Shown piece by piece: positions 1 through 8,788 of a DNA stretch of 64,000 nt. This DNA comes from Pedobacter nanyangensis. Its GTDB lineage: Bacteria > Bacteroidota > Bacteroidia > Sphingobacteriales > Sphingobacteriaceae. The DNA lies in assembly GCF_003313505.1 (NCBI RefSeq), contig NZ_QMHO01000003.1:1-64000 (forward strand), in the 5' to 3' direction. A program made the position numbers and the translations under genes. The notes under the pieces were generated by a model. It searched no databases and was not told the origin of the DNA. It saw only the letters and a program-made list of their open reading frames with translations. Every line of letters begins with the position of its first letter. The first letter of the stretch is position 1.

Positions 1-54
1 TTGTAATGGAAAGCCCACAGCCGAGTAAAGCGAGGCAAGGACTTGTAATGAGCG
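1..54 (+). repeat. partial copy of dispersed CCCGATTG...GCGGG element
   Basis: The first bases match the 3' half of the 300-bp repeats at 39267-39566 and 40061-40360 (shared words AATGGAAAGCCCACAGCCG and GGACTTGTAATG). The copy is cut by the window edge. The rest of the stretch to 291 holds no gene. A possible -7 box TATATTTG at 262-269 lies 22 bases before cydA, without a convincing upstream TTG. Confidence 0.75.
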
Positions 55-291
55 GGACCTCGACTTGCCTCACTTCTCTGATTGTTTTATTAAAGATAAA
101 GATATTGAGCGGGGCTGCTTTTACAAAAAGGTGATGAATTTGCTTTTCCGTTAATGAATATAAAACAGTTCTCGCAAAAAGAATTTAATTTATAAACATT
201 CTATATTTTAAATATCTCTTTGAAAGGAGATTAGCCGCCGACGAGTTAAGGGCTTAAGCGCTATATTTGTTTTAATCCAATTCCCCAACTT

Positions 292-1623
292 ATGGATGAT
301 TTTTTAGCAGCCCGTTCGCAAATGGCCCTATCCCTGGGCTTTCACATTATTTATGCTTGTATTGGTATGGTGATGCCGTTTTTTATGGCGGTTTCGCACT
401 ACAAGTGGTTAAAGACAAACCACGAAGTTTATAAGCATGTTACCAAAGCTTGGAGCAAAGGCGTAGCCATTTTTTTTGCTACAGGTGCCGTTTCGGGTAC
501 CATGCTTTCCTTTGAACTGGGCTTGCTTTGGCCCAAGTTTATGGAACATGCAGGCCCCATATTTGGGATGCCTTTTTCGTTAGAAGGAACGGCGTTTTTT
601 ATTGAGGCCATTGCACTGGGTTTCTTTTTGTATGGATGGGACAAGCTTAATAAATGGTTCCATTGGTTTACTGGCGTGGTGGTAGGAGTGAGTGGTTTGG
701 CTTCGGGTATTTTAGTGGTGGCCGCCAATGCCTGGATGAATAGTCCTGCTGGTTTTGAGTACGTAAATGGCCAGTACACCAATATTGATCCTATTAAGGC
801 CATGTTTAACGATGCTTGGTTTACGCAGGCACTACACATGTGTTTGGCGGCGTTTACGGCCACAGGTTTTGCGGTAGCAGGTGTGCACGCCCTAATGATT
901 TTAAAGAAACAACACACGGATTTCCATTATAAGTCATTTAAAATTGCAGCGGCTTTTGCTACGGTAGCGGCGCTGTTACAGCCTATCAGCGGGGATATTT
1001 CGGCTAAGGATGTGGCCCAGCGACAGCCAGCAAAACTAGCGGCCATGGAAGCCTTGTACAAAACCGAAAAACCAGCACCCTTATTAATTGGGGGTATTGT
1101 AGATGAAAAAAATAAGACCGTAAGTAAGGCCATAGAAATTCCCGGGGCTTTAAGTTTTTTAGCGCATGGCGATTTTAAGGCCGAGGTGAAGGGCTTAGAC
1201 CAAATTCCCGAAGATGAACATCCGCCAGTGGCCATTACCCACTATGCTTTTCAAATTATGGTGGGCTTGGGTACGGTAATGATGATCATTTCCTTCATTT
1301 ATTTTGTGGTTTTGTGGCGAAAGAAGACGGTTTTAGGTACCAAATGGCTGCTGAAACTCTTCGTTTTTGCCATCCCCTTAGGATACATTGCTTTGGAGGC
1401 AGGTTGGACGGTAACGGAAGTAGGCAGGCAGCCCTGGATCATTAATGGTATTATGCGAACCAAAGATGCGGTAACGCCAATGCCAGGTATTGTCTGGTCA
1501 TTTTATCTCTTTTCGGCCATTTATTTTTCTTTGAGCCTGATTGTCATCTTCTTGCTGTACCGGCAAATTAAAATGGTTCCTGTACTTTATCAATCTTCAA
1601 ATACCGACTCATGGAACAAGTAG
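292..1623 (+). CDS. cydA: cytochrome bd oxidase subunit I
   Basis: Subunit I of the quinol-oxidising cytochrome bd terminal oxidase in the inner membrane, which reduces oxygen to water without pumping protons. The 443-residue protein has about nine hydrophobic segments. His18 in the first helix fits a haem ligand, and GRQPW at 378-382 is the signature of the family. It is clearly shorter than the roughly 520-residue E. coli protein, which fits the short-Q-loop class common in Bacteroidota. It overlaps cydB by 13 bases, so the two are probably translationally coupled. Seen: motifs, length, overlap. Family knowledge: function. Confidence 0.95.
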   Translation: MDDFLAARSQMALSLGFHIIYACIGMVMPFFMAVSHYKWLKTNHEVYKHVTKAWSKGVAIFFATGAVSGTMLSFELGLLWPKFMEHAGPIFGMPFSLEGTAFFIEAIALGFFLYGWDKLNKWFHWFTGVVVGVSGLASGILVVAANAWMNSPAGFEYVNGQYTNIDPIKAMFNDAWFTQALHMCLAAFTATGFAVAGVHALMILKKQHTDFHYKSFKIAAAFATVAALLQPISGDISAKDVAQRQPAKLAAMEALYKTEKPAPLLIGGIVDEKNKTVSKAIEIPGALSFLAHGDFKAEVKGLDQIPEDEHPPVAITHYAFQIMVGLGTVMMIISFIYFVVLWRKKTVLGTKWLLKLFVFAIPLGYIALEAGWTVTEVGRQPWIINGIMRTKDAVTPMPGIVWSFYLFSAIYFSLSLIVIFLLYRQIKMVPVLYQSSNTDSWNK

Positions 1624-2615
1624 TGATTGTCTTTTTATGTTTGGCCATTCTGCTATATTTTTTATTGGGCGGAGCCGATTTTGGTGCGGGTATTATTGAG
1701 CTTTTCACCTCGGAGAAGAATAGGAGCAAAACCCGTAATACGATGTATCATGCCATAGGACCAGTGTGGGAGGCTAATCACATGTGGCTAATTATTGCCA
1801 TCGTGATTTTGTTTGTGGGCTTCCCTTTTATCTATACCACCATGTCGGTGCATTTGCATATTCCGTTGGCCATTATGCTCATTGGCATTATTGCCCGCGG
1901 AACGGCTTTTGTGTTTAGGCATTATGATGCCGTTAAGGATAACATGCAGGCGGTTTACAACCAGATTTTTGTTTATTCAAGCTTTATCACGCCATTATTT
2001 TTGGGCATCATTGCTGGAAGTGTGCTTTCTGGGCAGATAGATTTAAAGGCCAACAACTTTGCGGATGCCTATATTTTTAGCTGGCTGAATTGGTTTTCTG
2101 TTTCCGTAGGATTGTTCACCACGGCACTTTGTGGCTTTTTGGCGGCTATTTATTTGATTGGCGAATGTAAGACTGTGGAAGATAAAAAGCGCTTTATCAA
2201 AAAGGCAGAGTACATGAACATTGCAGCGGTAGTTTTTGGTGCAATGGTATTTTTTAGTGCTGCCATGGAAAATGTACCGCTAATGAACTGGGTGGTTTAC
2301 AACAAAGTTGGATTAACGGCTGTTAGCTTAGCCAGTTTATCGTTAGTGATACTCTGGTATTTGTTGCTTAAGGGCAAGACAAAGGTTTTGCGCTTGTTAG
2401 CAGGCTTTCAGGTAACGATGATTTTGGTAGCTATCAGTTATGCCCATTTCCCTAATTTTATTCGTTTGAAAGGGGGCGAGGTAATTTCTTTATATACAAC
2501 CATTGGCCCTGATAAAACCATACAAAGTTTGGGCTGGGCATTGGTGTTGGGCAGTTTGTTGATTTTACCTTTTTTGGGTTATTTGTTTTATAAGTTCCAA
2601 CAAAAAGAGGAGTAG
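1611..2615 (+). CDS. cydB: cytochrome bd oxidase subunit II
   Basis: Second subunit of cytochrome bd oxidase: a 334-residue polytopic protein with about eight or nine hydrophobic helices. The N-terminal FLLGGADFGAGI segment and GPVWEANHMWLI are typical of CydB. It starts inside the last codons of cydA, so the pair forms a two-gene operon. No CydX-like small subunit and no cydDC transporter genes follow. A long imperfect inverted repeat lies downstream and may end the transcript. Confidence 0.95.
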   Translation: MEQVVIVFLCLAILLYFLLGGADFGAGIIELFTSEKNRSKTRNTMYHAIGPVWEANHMWLIIAIVILFVGFPFIYTTMSVHLHIPLAIMLIGIIARGTAFVFRHYDAVKDNMQAVYNQIFVYSSFITPLFLGIIAGSVLSGQIDLKANNFADAYIFSWLNWFSVSVGLFTTALCGFLAAIYLIGECKTVEDKKRFIKKAEYMNIAAVVFGAMVFFSAAMENVPLMNWVVYNKVGLTAVSLASLSLVILWYLLLKGKTKVLRLLAGFQVTMILVAISYAHFPNFIRLKGGEVISLYTTIGPDKTIQSLGWALVLGSLLILPFLGYLFYKFQQKEE

Positions 2616-2663
2616 AGCATTTAAGAAGAGGTTGTTTTGGATGGTTAAAAATAGCGTTTAAAT

Positions 2664-2750
2664 AACCACCTTAGACATCTTAGAGCATTCAAGTAAAGAG
2701 AACTAAATAAAACTAAAATGAACTTAGGTGTCTTAGGTGGTTAAAAAAAT
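2664..2750 (+). terminator. inverted repeat after cydAB, possible terminator
   Basis: AACCACCTTAGACA at 2664-2677 pairs, with one mismatch, with TGTCTTAGGTGGTT at 2729-2742, followed by a run of A and T. The loop of about 50 bases is long for an intrinsic terminator, so this may instead be one of the dispersed inverted repeats of the genome. Confidence 0.4.
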
Positions 2751-2819
2751 ATAAAGCTGTTAGATTTAACTTCGTTGATTTTCAATGCTCTCTGCGTTCG
2801 AGATGACGACAAAAATTTC

Positions 2820-4367
2820 CTAATCTACACCGCCTTTACGAATAGCTTTTTTCTGCTCAGGCCAAGTTACTTTTTGCCCGGTACGTGGATTTACTTGCAG
2901 TTCAGCTCTTTCGGTAGTTAATCTTTCAGGATCTTCGCAAGCCATGTAAACCATAATTGCCGCTAAAATGGCATTGCTCCTGATCTCGTCGAATACCATC
3001 TTGTCATAGCTATCACGATTAGTGTGCCATGTGTAAGTGCCATAATCCCAGCTGGTTGAACTTAATGAAAACCCCGGTGCGCCAACCGCTACGAAAGAAG
3101 CAAAATCGGAACCGCCAGCGCCCGGAATACCAGGGAACGAAGTTTTGATTTGATTTTTGATCGTATCTGGAACTTTTGCCAACCAGCGAGTCAAGAATTT
3201 CTCGGCATTAGCAAAGCCTTGTCCAGCTAAATTTACCACCCTACCTGTTCCATTATCTTGGTTGAACAATGCCTGTAGGTTTTTCACGATTTCAGGATGA
3301 TCTTCCACAAATGCTCTCGATCCGTTTAAACCTTGCTCTTCGCTGCCCCAGTGCCCCACTAAAATGGTGCGTTTAGGGTTTGGATAGAATTTTTTCAGGA
3401 TACGCATGGTTTCCATCATCAAGATTGTGCCAGAACCGTTATCTGTAGCACCGCTGGCAGCATCCCAAGAATCGAGGTGTGCAGATAGCATCACGTACTC
3501 ATTTGGTTTGTCTTTGCTCTTGATTTCGGCTACGGTGTTAAAGGTTGGCACTAATCCAAGTTCTTTAGATTCTGAAACGATATTAAGGACAGGTTTAGCG
3601 CCGAATTTTACTAAACGAAAAACTAAGCCGTAATCTTCTACGGAAAGATTAATGGTAGGGATTTTCTTGGTGTTTGCGCCAAACACCTTATCAACCCCAA
3701 AGCCTTGCGACCAGTTGTTGATGGCCAATGCTGCCGCTCCAGCGTTCTCCAATGCTAAAGCTAGATCTTTGGCTTTTAAGCCTGTTTTGGCTAGGTTATC
3801 GTTGAATTTTTTTAAAGCCGCTGCTTTTTCTTTTTTATACTTCTCAAAAAGGTCTTTGGTAGCAAACTCCTCCCAGTTTTTGTCAGGACGGCCAGAAATT
3901 TGGTTATGAGAAATTAATACTACTTTGCCTTTTACGTTTGGCAACCATTTTTGGAACGAAACCGAATCCGCAATGTTTTCTGGTAGGATAATCGCTTCAG
4001 CTTTAACGGGTTTTCCATTGGTTGATGGGCTCCAGGCCAGTTGTGTAGCTTCCAAGGTCCTTAAACGTGGGCTCACCAAATCAACATGGGTTACACCGCG
4101 TTCCCAGCCACGCCATTGTCCCCATTGCTCATTTTTGGCACTAATACCCCAATCGGCATATTTTTTTACTACCCAGTCATTGGCTTGTTTCATTTGTGGC
4201 GTACCCACCAAACGAGGTCCAACTACATCTAATAGCTCATGGGCTAATTTTTCTAACTGTGAGTTTTCGTTGGCTTCTTTAACGATATTGTCTATCACTT
4301 TATCTTGCGCAAAAACGAAGGAAGAAGTGAATAGCAATAAACTTGGTAAAAGTAGTTTTCTATTCAT
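2820..4367 (-). CDS. exported M28-family zinc peptidase
   Basis: Predicted secreted aminopeptidase- or carboxypeptidase-like enzyme of 515 residues. A Sec signal peptide ends near residue 20 (FVFAQ). The C-terminal half has the M28 pattern: AHLDSWD followed by GATDNGSG (zinc His and bridging Asp), GSEEQGLNGS (general-base and zinc Glu), then FNQDNGTGR and a late HTNRDSYD His. A protease-associated-like region lies between. The gene stands alone on the minus strand, converging on cydB. Activity is from family knowledge; the natural substrate is unknown. Confidence 0.88.
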   Translation of the reverse strand: MNRKLLLPSLLLFTSSFVFAQDKVIDNIVKEANENSQLEKLAHELLDVVGPRLVGTPQMKQANDWVVKKYADWGISAKNEQWGQWRGWERGVTHVDLVSPRLRTLEATQLAWSPSTNGKPVKAEAIILPENIADSVSFQKWLPNVKGKVVLISHNQISGRPDKNWEEFATKDLFEKYKKEKAAALKKFNDNLAKTGLKAKDLALALENAGAAALAINNWSQGFGVDKVFGANTKKIPTINLSVEDYGLVFRLVKFGAKPVLNIVSESKELGLVPTFNTVAEIKSKDKPNEYVMLSAHLDSWDAASGATDNGSGTILMMETMRILKKFYPNPKRTILVGHWGSEEQGLNGSRAFVEDHPEIVKNLQALFNQDNGTGRVVNLAGQGFANAEKFLTRWLAKVPDTIKNQIKTSFPGIPGAGGSDFASFVAVGAPGFSLSSTSWDYGTYTWHTNRDSYDKMVFDEIRSNAILAAIMVYMACEDPERLTTERAELQVNPRTGQKVTWPEQKKAIRKGGVD

Positions 4368-4480
4368 TTTAGGTTATTTGTTTAATAGCCTTCTAAATTA
4401 GTTAATAAGTGCATTATAAACCTTCCTTAATAGAAATGTTGCAAGTGGTACATGGTGTGTTCTTTATTGTAGAAATAGGC

Positions 4481-5641
4481 TTAGTGAGCGGAAAATAAGC
4501 TCAACATCTGGTTTAAAGCATTTTTGGAATGCATTATCTCCCCATTTTGAATAGATTCTTTTGCAGCCAAAGCAGCTCTTTTACGCATATTTATTTCGTA
4601 AGAAGCGATAGCCTCGAGCAAATTGCGATAACGATTTGAGGTTAAGCATTCACTCAACTCTAAGGCGTCTAACATGGCCATGTTTACACCTTCACCTGCA
4701 AACGGAGGCATTACATGAGCGGCGTCACCAATAATGGTTAGGTTAGCTGAGGCTTTCCATTGTTGGTCTAAAGGCATGCAGTGAATGGGGCGAGGGATAA
4801 ATGGCATTGTTGCATTTTCGAATAATTCAATCCAGATATTGTCCCATTCAGGGTACTTCGATTTAAACCAAGCCAACATTTGATGACGGTCGGTATAATC
4901 AAGCCCGTTACTTTTAGACCAATTTTCTTCTGCTTTAAAGCTGGCGTAAAATCCAATTTCACCGTTGGCCTTTTGTCCCATGAGGATGTCTTTTTCGTTG
5001 CCAAAAGCCATGATTTTTCCTCCTTTTAATAATTTGTATATATTGGGTGCCGTTTTTTCGGCATCGTAGATATTTCCTTCGAGCATGGTAATGCCAGTAT
5101 AGAATGGTTTGATGTTTGTAAGGTAAGGGCGTATTTTGGAATTCGCTCCATCAGCGGCTATCACAATATCGGCATAAACAGCGGGGCTATTTTTGAAATG
5201 TAGCAGCCAGCCGCCATTTTCTTTTTCCATCGAAATGAAATGGCTGTTCCATACTACAGTTGCAGGGTCCAGAGCTTCTAAAAGGATTTTTCTAAGTACG
5301 CCTCGGTCTATTTCAGGCCGAAAATATGGATTTTCGAAATCTTCCCTGATCTTTTGGTCGTGGTCGCTGAAAAATACCTTGGCCTGTTCGTTCATAATTA
5401 GTTTTTTGTCTGCACCTGGCATAAAATTGATTTTAAATGCCTCCAACAAATTGGCTTTTCGAAGTGCAGCTAAGCCAGATTCATCATGTAAATCTAGCGG
5501 GGACCCCTGAACTCTAGCATATTTATCTATATCCCTTTCGTAAACTTTAACGTTTGCGCCTTTAAGCGCTAAGAGCTTTGCTAGTGTTAGCCCACCTGGG
5601 CCACCACCAATGATGGCAATTGATTTATCTTTTAACAACAT
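4481..5641 (-). CDS. TetX-like FAD-dependent monooxygenase
   Basis: Class A flavin monooxygenase of 386 residues, the same size as TetX proteins (about 388). GGGPGGLTLAKLLALKG at 12-28 is the FAD Rossmann motif, VYERD follows the second strand, and GDAAHVMPPFAGEGVN at 305-320 is the second FAD motif, in a form very close to that of TetX (GDAAHLMPPFAGQGVN). It is the last gene of a three-gene minus-strand operon with a YCII-like protein and an AraC regulator, with gaps of 12 and 24 bases. Whether it acts on tetracyclines cannot be told; many chromosomal homologues do not. Confidence 0.85.
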   Translation of the reverse strand: MLLKDKSIAIIGGGPGGLTLAKLLALKGANVKVYERDIDKYARVQGSPLDLHDESGLAALRKANLLEAFKINFMPGADKKLIMNEQAKVFFSDHDQKIREDFENPYFRPEIDRGVLRKILLEALDPATVVWNSHFISMEKENGGWLLHFKNSPAVYADIVIAADGANSKIRPYLTNIKPFYTGITMLEGNIYDAEKTAPNIYKLLKGGKIMAFGNEKDILMGQKANGEIGFYASFKAEENWSKSNGLDYTDRHQMLAWFKSKYPEWDNIWIELFENATMPFIPRPIHCMPLDQQWKASANLTIIGDAAHVMPPFAGEGVNMAMLDALELSECLTSNRYRNLLEAIASYEINMRKRAALAAKESIQNGEIMHSKNALNQMLSLFSAH

Positions 5642-5665
5642 TATTTTAAAATTTATGTTGCAAAA

Positions 5666-6421
5666 TTATTTCTTGTCGTACACCAGGAATTGTAAAAAAC
5701 GGTCGTTTTGATTTTTAAAGAGTTCTTTAGGGGAAACACCCGCAAGTTTTTTGATCTCTTTAATGAAATGAGATTGGTCAGTAAAGTTGAGCTGGGGAGA
5801 GAGTTGCCCATCTTTAATGTATGGGAGTGAGGCTTGAAAACGAAGGATACTGCAATAGGCTTTTAACGAAATGCCTAACTGTTGGTTAAAATGGCGGTTA
5901 ATTTGGCGTTCGGTCCAATATACTGTTTCAGAAAGTTCCCTAATGCTCATTTCGCCATTGGTAGAAAAAATAAGCTGGAACAATTTTTTCTTGCGCTCGT
6001 CTATGTTGTTGGGTAAAATGGATTTTATTTTTTCGGTTGCCTTTTCGCAAAATTTCTCAAAATCGTCAAGGTCACTCATGTTAAAGCCCCAGAAATCATT
6101 TGGGAGTATTTTTCCGCTATTTAAAATTGGGGCAATGGAATGTTTTAATATGTATTCTATAGCCAATGGATTAAAACTGATTGAAAAAAATGTCGAAATC
6201 TTCATTTTCGGCATCGGTTTGGGCTGGGTTTCTAAGCCCATCAAGGTAACTTGAAACTGGTTGTCAACCGTTTTGGAAAAAAGCAGGTCTATTCTGCCAT
6301 TTGGTATAATTACGCCATCACTTTTATTCGACAGGTTTTTAAGCGAGGAAAATCTGTCCACAAAATCTGCGAGTTCTGGCGCTGGTTTGCTAAACCGATA
6401 GTCTAGGCGGTTATCCATCAT
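5666..6421 (-). CDS. AraC-family transcriptional regulator
   Basis: A 251-residue regulator with an N-terminal sensing part and a C-terminal AraC helix-turn-helix region (about 150-245). The first helix pair is seen in SIRELSETVYWTERQINRHF and the second around LNFTDQSHFIKEIKKLAGVSPKEL, the typical FxDQSHF...GxSP end. It sits between a YCII-like gene and the TetX-like monooxygenase, so it probably controls this operon, possibly in response to the monooxygenase substrate. That link is inference from position. Confidence 0.88.
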   Translation of the reverse strand: MMDNRLDYRFSKPAPELADFVDRFSSLKNLSNKSDGVIIPNGRIDLLFSKTVDNQFQVTLMGLETQPKPMPKMKISTFFSISFNPLAIEYILKHSIAPILNSGKILPNDFWGFNMSDLDDFEKFCEKATEKIKSILPNNIDERKKKLFQLIFSTNGEMSIRELSETVYWTERQINRHFNQQLGISLKAYCSILRFQASLPYIKDGQLSPQLNFTDQSHFIKEIKKLAGVSPKELFKNQNDRFLQFLVYDKK

Positions 6422-6433
6422 GGCAACATCAAG

Positions 6434-6889
6434 TTAAAAACTGCCTTTCTGCACTTTATCGTGATAAGGTAAATATTCAGCAAGTGCCGCAGAGCCGTAC
6501 CAGTTGTAAAGTTCGGCATCTAGCAGCTTGGCGTTCACTGCTGGGTCGGTAGCAAGCCAAAGTTTTGCTTCATCGATTGATTTGGTATTTAAAATAAAGA
6601 TGCCCCGGTATTGCTTGTCGTTTTTGCCCATTGGGCCTGCTACAATAAGTCTGTTGGCCTTGGAAAGCACTTGCATATTGCTCATGTGCCCTTTAAAGAG
6701 GCTATCCGTTTGAGTTTTGGTTAAGGTAGTGTTGCTACCTGTTTTAAGGATTACCAGCACGTACATTTTCATGCCATAGTTGTCGGCACCTAGTTTTTTG
6801 GCCAGGGCTTCGTCGTATTTTGCTTTTTCTTGTGCTTGGCTATAAAGTGCAAAGCTGGTCAGTAGTATGGTGAATAATATTTTTTTCAT
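6434..6889 (-). CDS. exported YCII-related protein
   Basis: A 151-residue protein with a Sec signal peptide (cleavage after about residue 19, LYSQAQ) and a YCII-like ferredoxin-fold region: VLILKTG, then HMSNMQVLSKANRLIVAGPM, then GIFILNTKSIDEAKLWLATDPAV. This pattern of a small domain with a central GPM(G/L) turn is that of the YCII/DUF1330-like group. Its exact activity is unknown. It is the first gene of the operon with the AraC regulator and the TetX-like enzyme. Confidence 0.75.
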   Translation of the reverse strand: MKKILFTILLTSFALYSQAQEKAKYDEALAKKLGADNYGMKMYVLVILKTGSNTTLTKTQTDSLFKGHMSNMQVLSKANRLIVAGPMGKNDKQYRGIFILNTKSIDEAKLWLATDPAVNAKLLDAELYNWYGSAALAEYLPYHDKVQKGSF

Positions 6890-6960
6890 GATTACTGTTG
6901 TTTGTTGATGTTAAGTTAATAAATGTTTTGGAGGTACTCAAACCATAACTACTGTCATTG

Positions 6961-7151
6961 CGTTGCTTTGCGATGTCTTCATCAACCTTTGCGGTAGATG
7001 TTTAACGCTAAGAAAGGAAGAGTTACGCCAAGAACGCAAAGGGAAAAGCCGAAATAATGAAATGTCTTTTCGTTGCTTTGCGATGTCTTCATCAGCCTTT
7101 GTGGTAGATGTTTAACGCCAAGAAAGGAAGAGTTACGCCAAGAACGCAAAG
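6961..7151 (-). repeat. two direct copies of the GCAAAGGTTGATGAAG element
   Basis: Copies at 6961-7041 and 7071-7151 differ at only a few positions. Read on the minus strand, each contains ACCGCAAAGGTTGATGAAG (one base different in the second), the core that recurs on the plus strand at 16701, 16828 and 17180. They lie between the YCII-like gene and accD and look like non-coding spacer repeats. Confidence 0.85.
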
Positions 7152-7213
7152 ATTTTGTTCTCTAAACCTGATTGCCGGCGGCAGCTTGCGAAGTGCAACG
7201 AGCAACTAAAGCC

Positions 7214-7257
7214 AAAAAGCAGGGCTAACATTGTTTAAATGTAGGAACCCTGCTTTT
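7214..7257 (-). terminator. terminator-like hairpin after accD
   Basis: AAAAAGCAGGGCTAACATT pairs with the segment ending in CCCTGCTTTT; the stem is about 18 base pairs with some mismatches and a T-run on the minus strand. It overlaps the end of a dispersed repeat. It can serve as the terminator of accD. Confidence 0.6.
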
Positions 7258-7345
7258 CTAATATGATGAGTTCATTGGTATCATTTGTTCATTGGTTTTG
7301 CATATTATCCAAATGAACTATTGAGCTAATGAACTACTGAACAAG

Positions 7346-8191
7346 TTATTTCTTCATCATTTTCAGGAACGTGGCCAGTTTAGCTTTCATTTCCCTACGG
7401 TCTACAATAAAATCAAGGAAACCGTGCTCCAATACAAACTCCGAAGTTTGGAAGCCTTTTGGCAAATCTTTTTTAATGGTTTCTTTAATTACCCGAGGTC
7501 CGGCAAAGCCGATTAGGGCACCTGGTTCGGCAATATTAATGTCGCCCAACATGGCATAAGAAGCGGTTACGCCGCCAGTGGTAGGGTCGGTCAATAGCGA
7601 AATGTAAGGGATTTTAGCTTGGCTTAACAAGGCTAGTTTGGCGGAGGTTTTTGCCATTTGCATTAACGAAAACGCGGCTTCCATCATCCTTGCACCACCT
7701 GATTTAGAGATCATTAAGAAAGGGACTTTCTTTTTAAGGCTGTAATCAATCGATCTGGCAATTTTTTCGCCCACTACAGAGCCCATTGAACCGCCAATGA
7801 AATTGAAGTCCATACAGGCAATCATAATCTCCTCACCGTCAATTTTACCATGGGCCGCACGAATGGCATCCTTGAGCCCTGTTTTTTTGGTGGTTTCTAA
7901 AAGCCTGTCGGTATATGGTTTGCTGTCGATAAAGTGCAACGGATCGCCCGAAGTAAGGTCGGCAAAGAGTTCTGTATATTCGTTATTATCGAAAAGTACA
8001 TTAAAATATTCTTTGGAACCTACCCTGAGGTGATAGCTGCAGTATTGACAAACCCACTTGTTTTCCTGAAGGTCGGCACTGTGAAGCGCTTTTTTGCAGT
8101 TTGGACATTTGTTCCATAAACCATCAGGAGCTTCTTTTTTTTCTTCAGTGCTGGTACTGATCCCTTTTTTCTCTCTTCTAAACCAAGACAT
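7346..8191 (-). CDS. accD: acetyl-CoA carboxylase carboxyltransferase beta subunit
   Basis: Beta subunit of the carboxyltransferase that moves the carboxyl group from carboxybiotin to acetyl-CoA, the first step of fatty acid synthesis. The 281-residue protein starts with a zinc ribbon (Cys29, Cys32, Cys48, Cys51) followed by the crotonase-fold domain, with [19 protein letters not shown] and the oxyanion-region PTTGGVTAS. Length and layout match the family. It stands alone; accA is not in the window. A candidate Bacteroidota promoter lies just upstream. Confidence 0.96.
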   Translation of the reverse strand: MSWFRREKKGISTSTEEKKEAPDGLWNKCPNCKKALHSADLQENKWVCQYCSYHLRVGSKEYFNVLFDNNEYTELFADLTSGDPLHFIDSKPYTDRLLETTKKTGLKDAIRAAHGKIDGEEIMIACMDFNFIGGSMGSVVGEKIARSIDYSLKKKVPFLMISKSGGARMMEAAFSLMQMAKTSAKLALLSQAKIPYISLLTDPTTGGVTASYAMLGDINIAEPGALIGFAGPRVIKETIKKDLPKGFQTSEFVLEHGFLDFIVDRREMKAKLATFLKMMKK

Positions 8192-8214
8192 GTTACTTTT
8201 TAAAAATGCGACTA

Positions 8215-8244
8215 CAAAGAAACGAAAAAAAAAATTAACGCAAA
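8215..8244 (-). promoter_or_regulatory. candidate accD promoter
   Basis: On the minus strand TTTG (8244-8241) is followed after 18 bases by TTTCTTTG (8222-8215), close to the Bacteroidota consensus TTTG-N19-TAnnTTTG. The start codon is 24 bases downstream. The missing TA makes this a moderate match. Confidence 0.4.
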
Positions 8245-8332
8245 ACGCAGTTTTCAGTTAACAACCATCAGTTTTAAATTACCGCCTCGTTATTGTGATT
8301 TGAAAAGACCCTATCGTACTACTATTTTAGTT

Positions 8333-8508
8333 TAGTCCTGCTTTCGCTCATAGTCCTCAGCTTCGTTGCGCTACGCTTTCACTCGCTTCCGGGCTAATCC
8401 GCTCAATCAGGTTTAGGGGGCGGGGCTTATTGCACCGGTTTAAGTTCCCCAAACCCGATTGCAGCGACAGCCCCGAGGAACGAGGGCTACAGCGTAAAGC
8501 GGGGCTAG
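8333..8508. repeat. two inverted copies of the CCCGATTG...GCGGG element
   Basis: 8450-8508 reads AAACCCGATTGCAGCGACAG ... ending ACAGCGTAAAGCGGGGCT. 8333-8415 is a more divergent copy on the other strand (ends TAGTCCTGCTTTCGCT and AATCAGGTTTA). They belong to the family described in the findings. Confidence 0.75.
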
Positions 8509-8694
8509 CGGAACGTTTGGGAGCAGCAATTGCTTTCTAATCATAACAAATAAACAATGGCCAAACTCCAAATTAACAAAAGCGCCCAACTAACTAAACC
8601 AATGGGCACATGAGCCATTGTACGAATGAACAAATGACACAATTAGCCAAATCACCAATTTAAACGGTTAACCAAAACTAGCCTTAGTGTATAA

Positions 8695-8724
8695 TTGACA
8701 ATAAGTAATTTTTGATTACATTTG
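8695..8724 (+). promoter_or_regulatory. fbaA promoter
   Basis: TTG at 8695-8697, a 19-base spacer, and TACATTTG at 8717-8724 match the Bacteroidota housekeeping promoter (TTG...TAnnTTTG) exactly. Transcription should start near 8731, giving a leader of about 58 bases before fbaA. Confidence 0.7.
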
Positions 8725-8788
8725 CCAAATAACATCTATAGTTAGATTAAAATTCCTAACTTCGAAACAATTTAAAACTAAATATAAA

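Larger units (their letters stand above)
6890..7345. other. 456-base gap filled with dispersed repeats
   Basis: No gene is seen. The stretch holds an 81-base direct repeat (6961-7041 and 7071-7151), a copy of the CCCGATTG-type element (7164-7225), and a hairpin after accD. The words TTCATTGG and ATGAAC recur several times at 7265-7340, a low-complexity style seen in other gaps of this window. Confidence 0.8.
8192..8788. other. 597-base gap: repeats and promoters
   Basis: No gene is seen. The gap holds the accD promoter candidate, two copies of the CCCGATTG-type dispersed element facing each other (8333-8415 on the minus strand, 8450-8508 on the plus strand), a low-complexity tract rich in CAAATGA/CAATGG words (8550-8660), and the fbaA promoter. 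Confidence 0.75.

Noticed and set aside
429..917. 162-codon open frame opposite cydA
   Set aside because: It lies wholly on the antisense strand of a clear cydA, shows no family motif, and is explained by codon use of the real gene.
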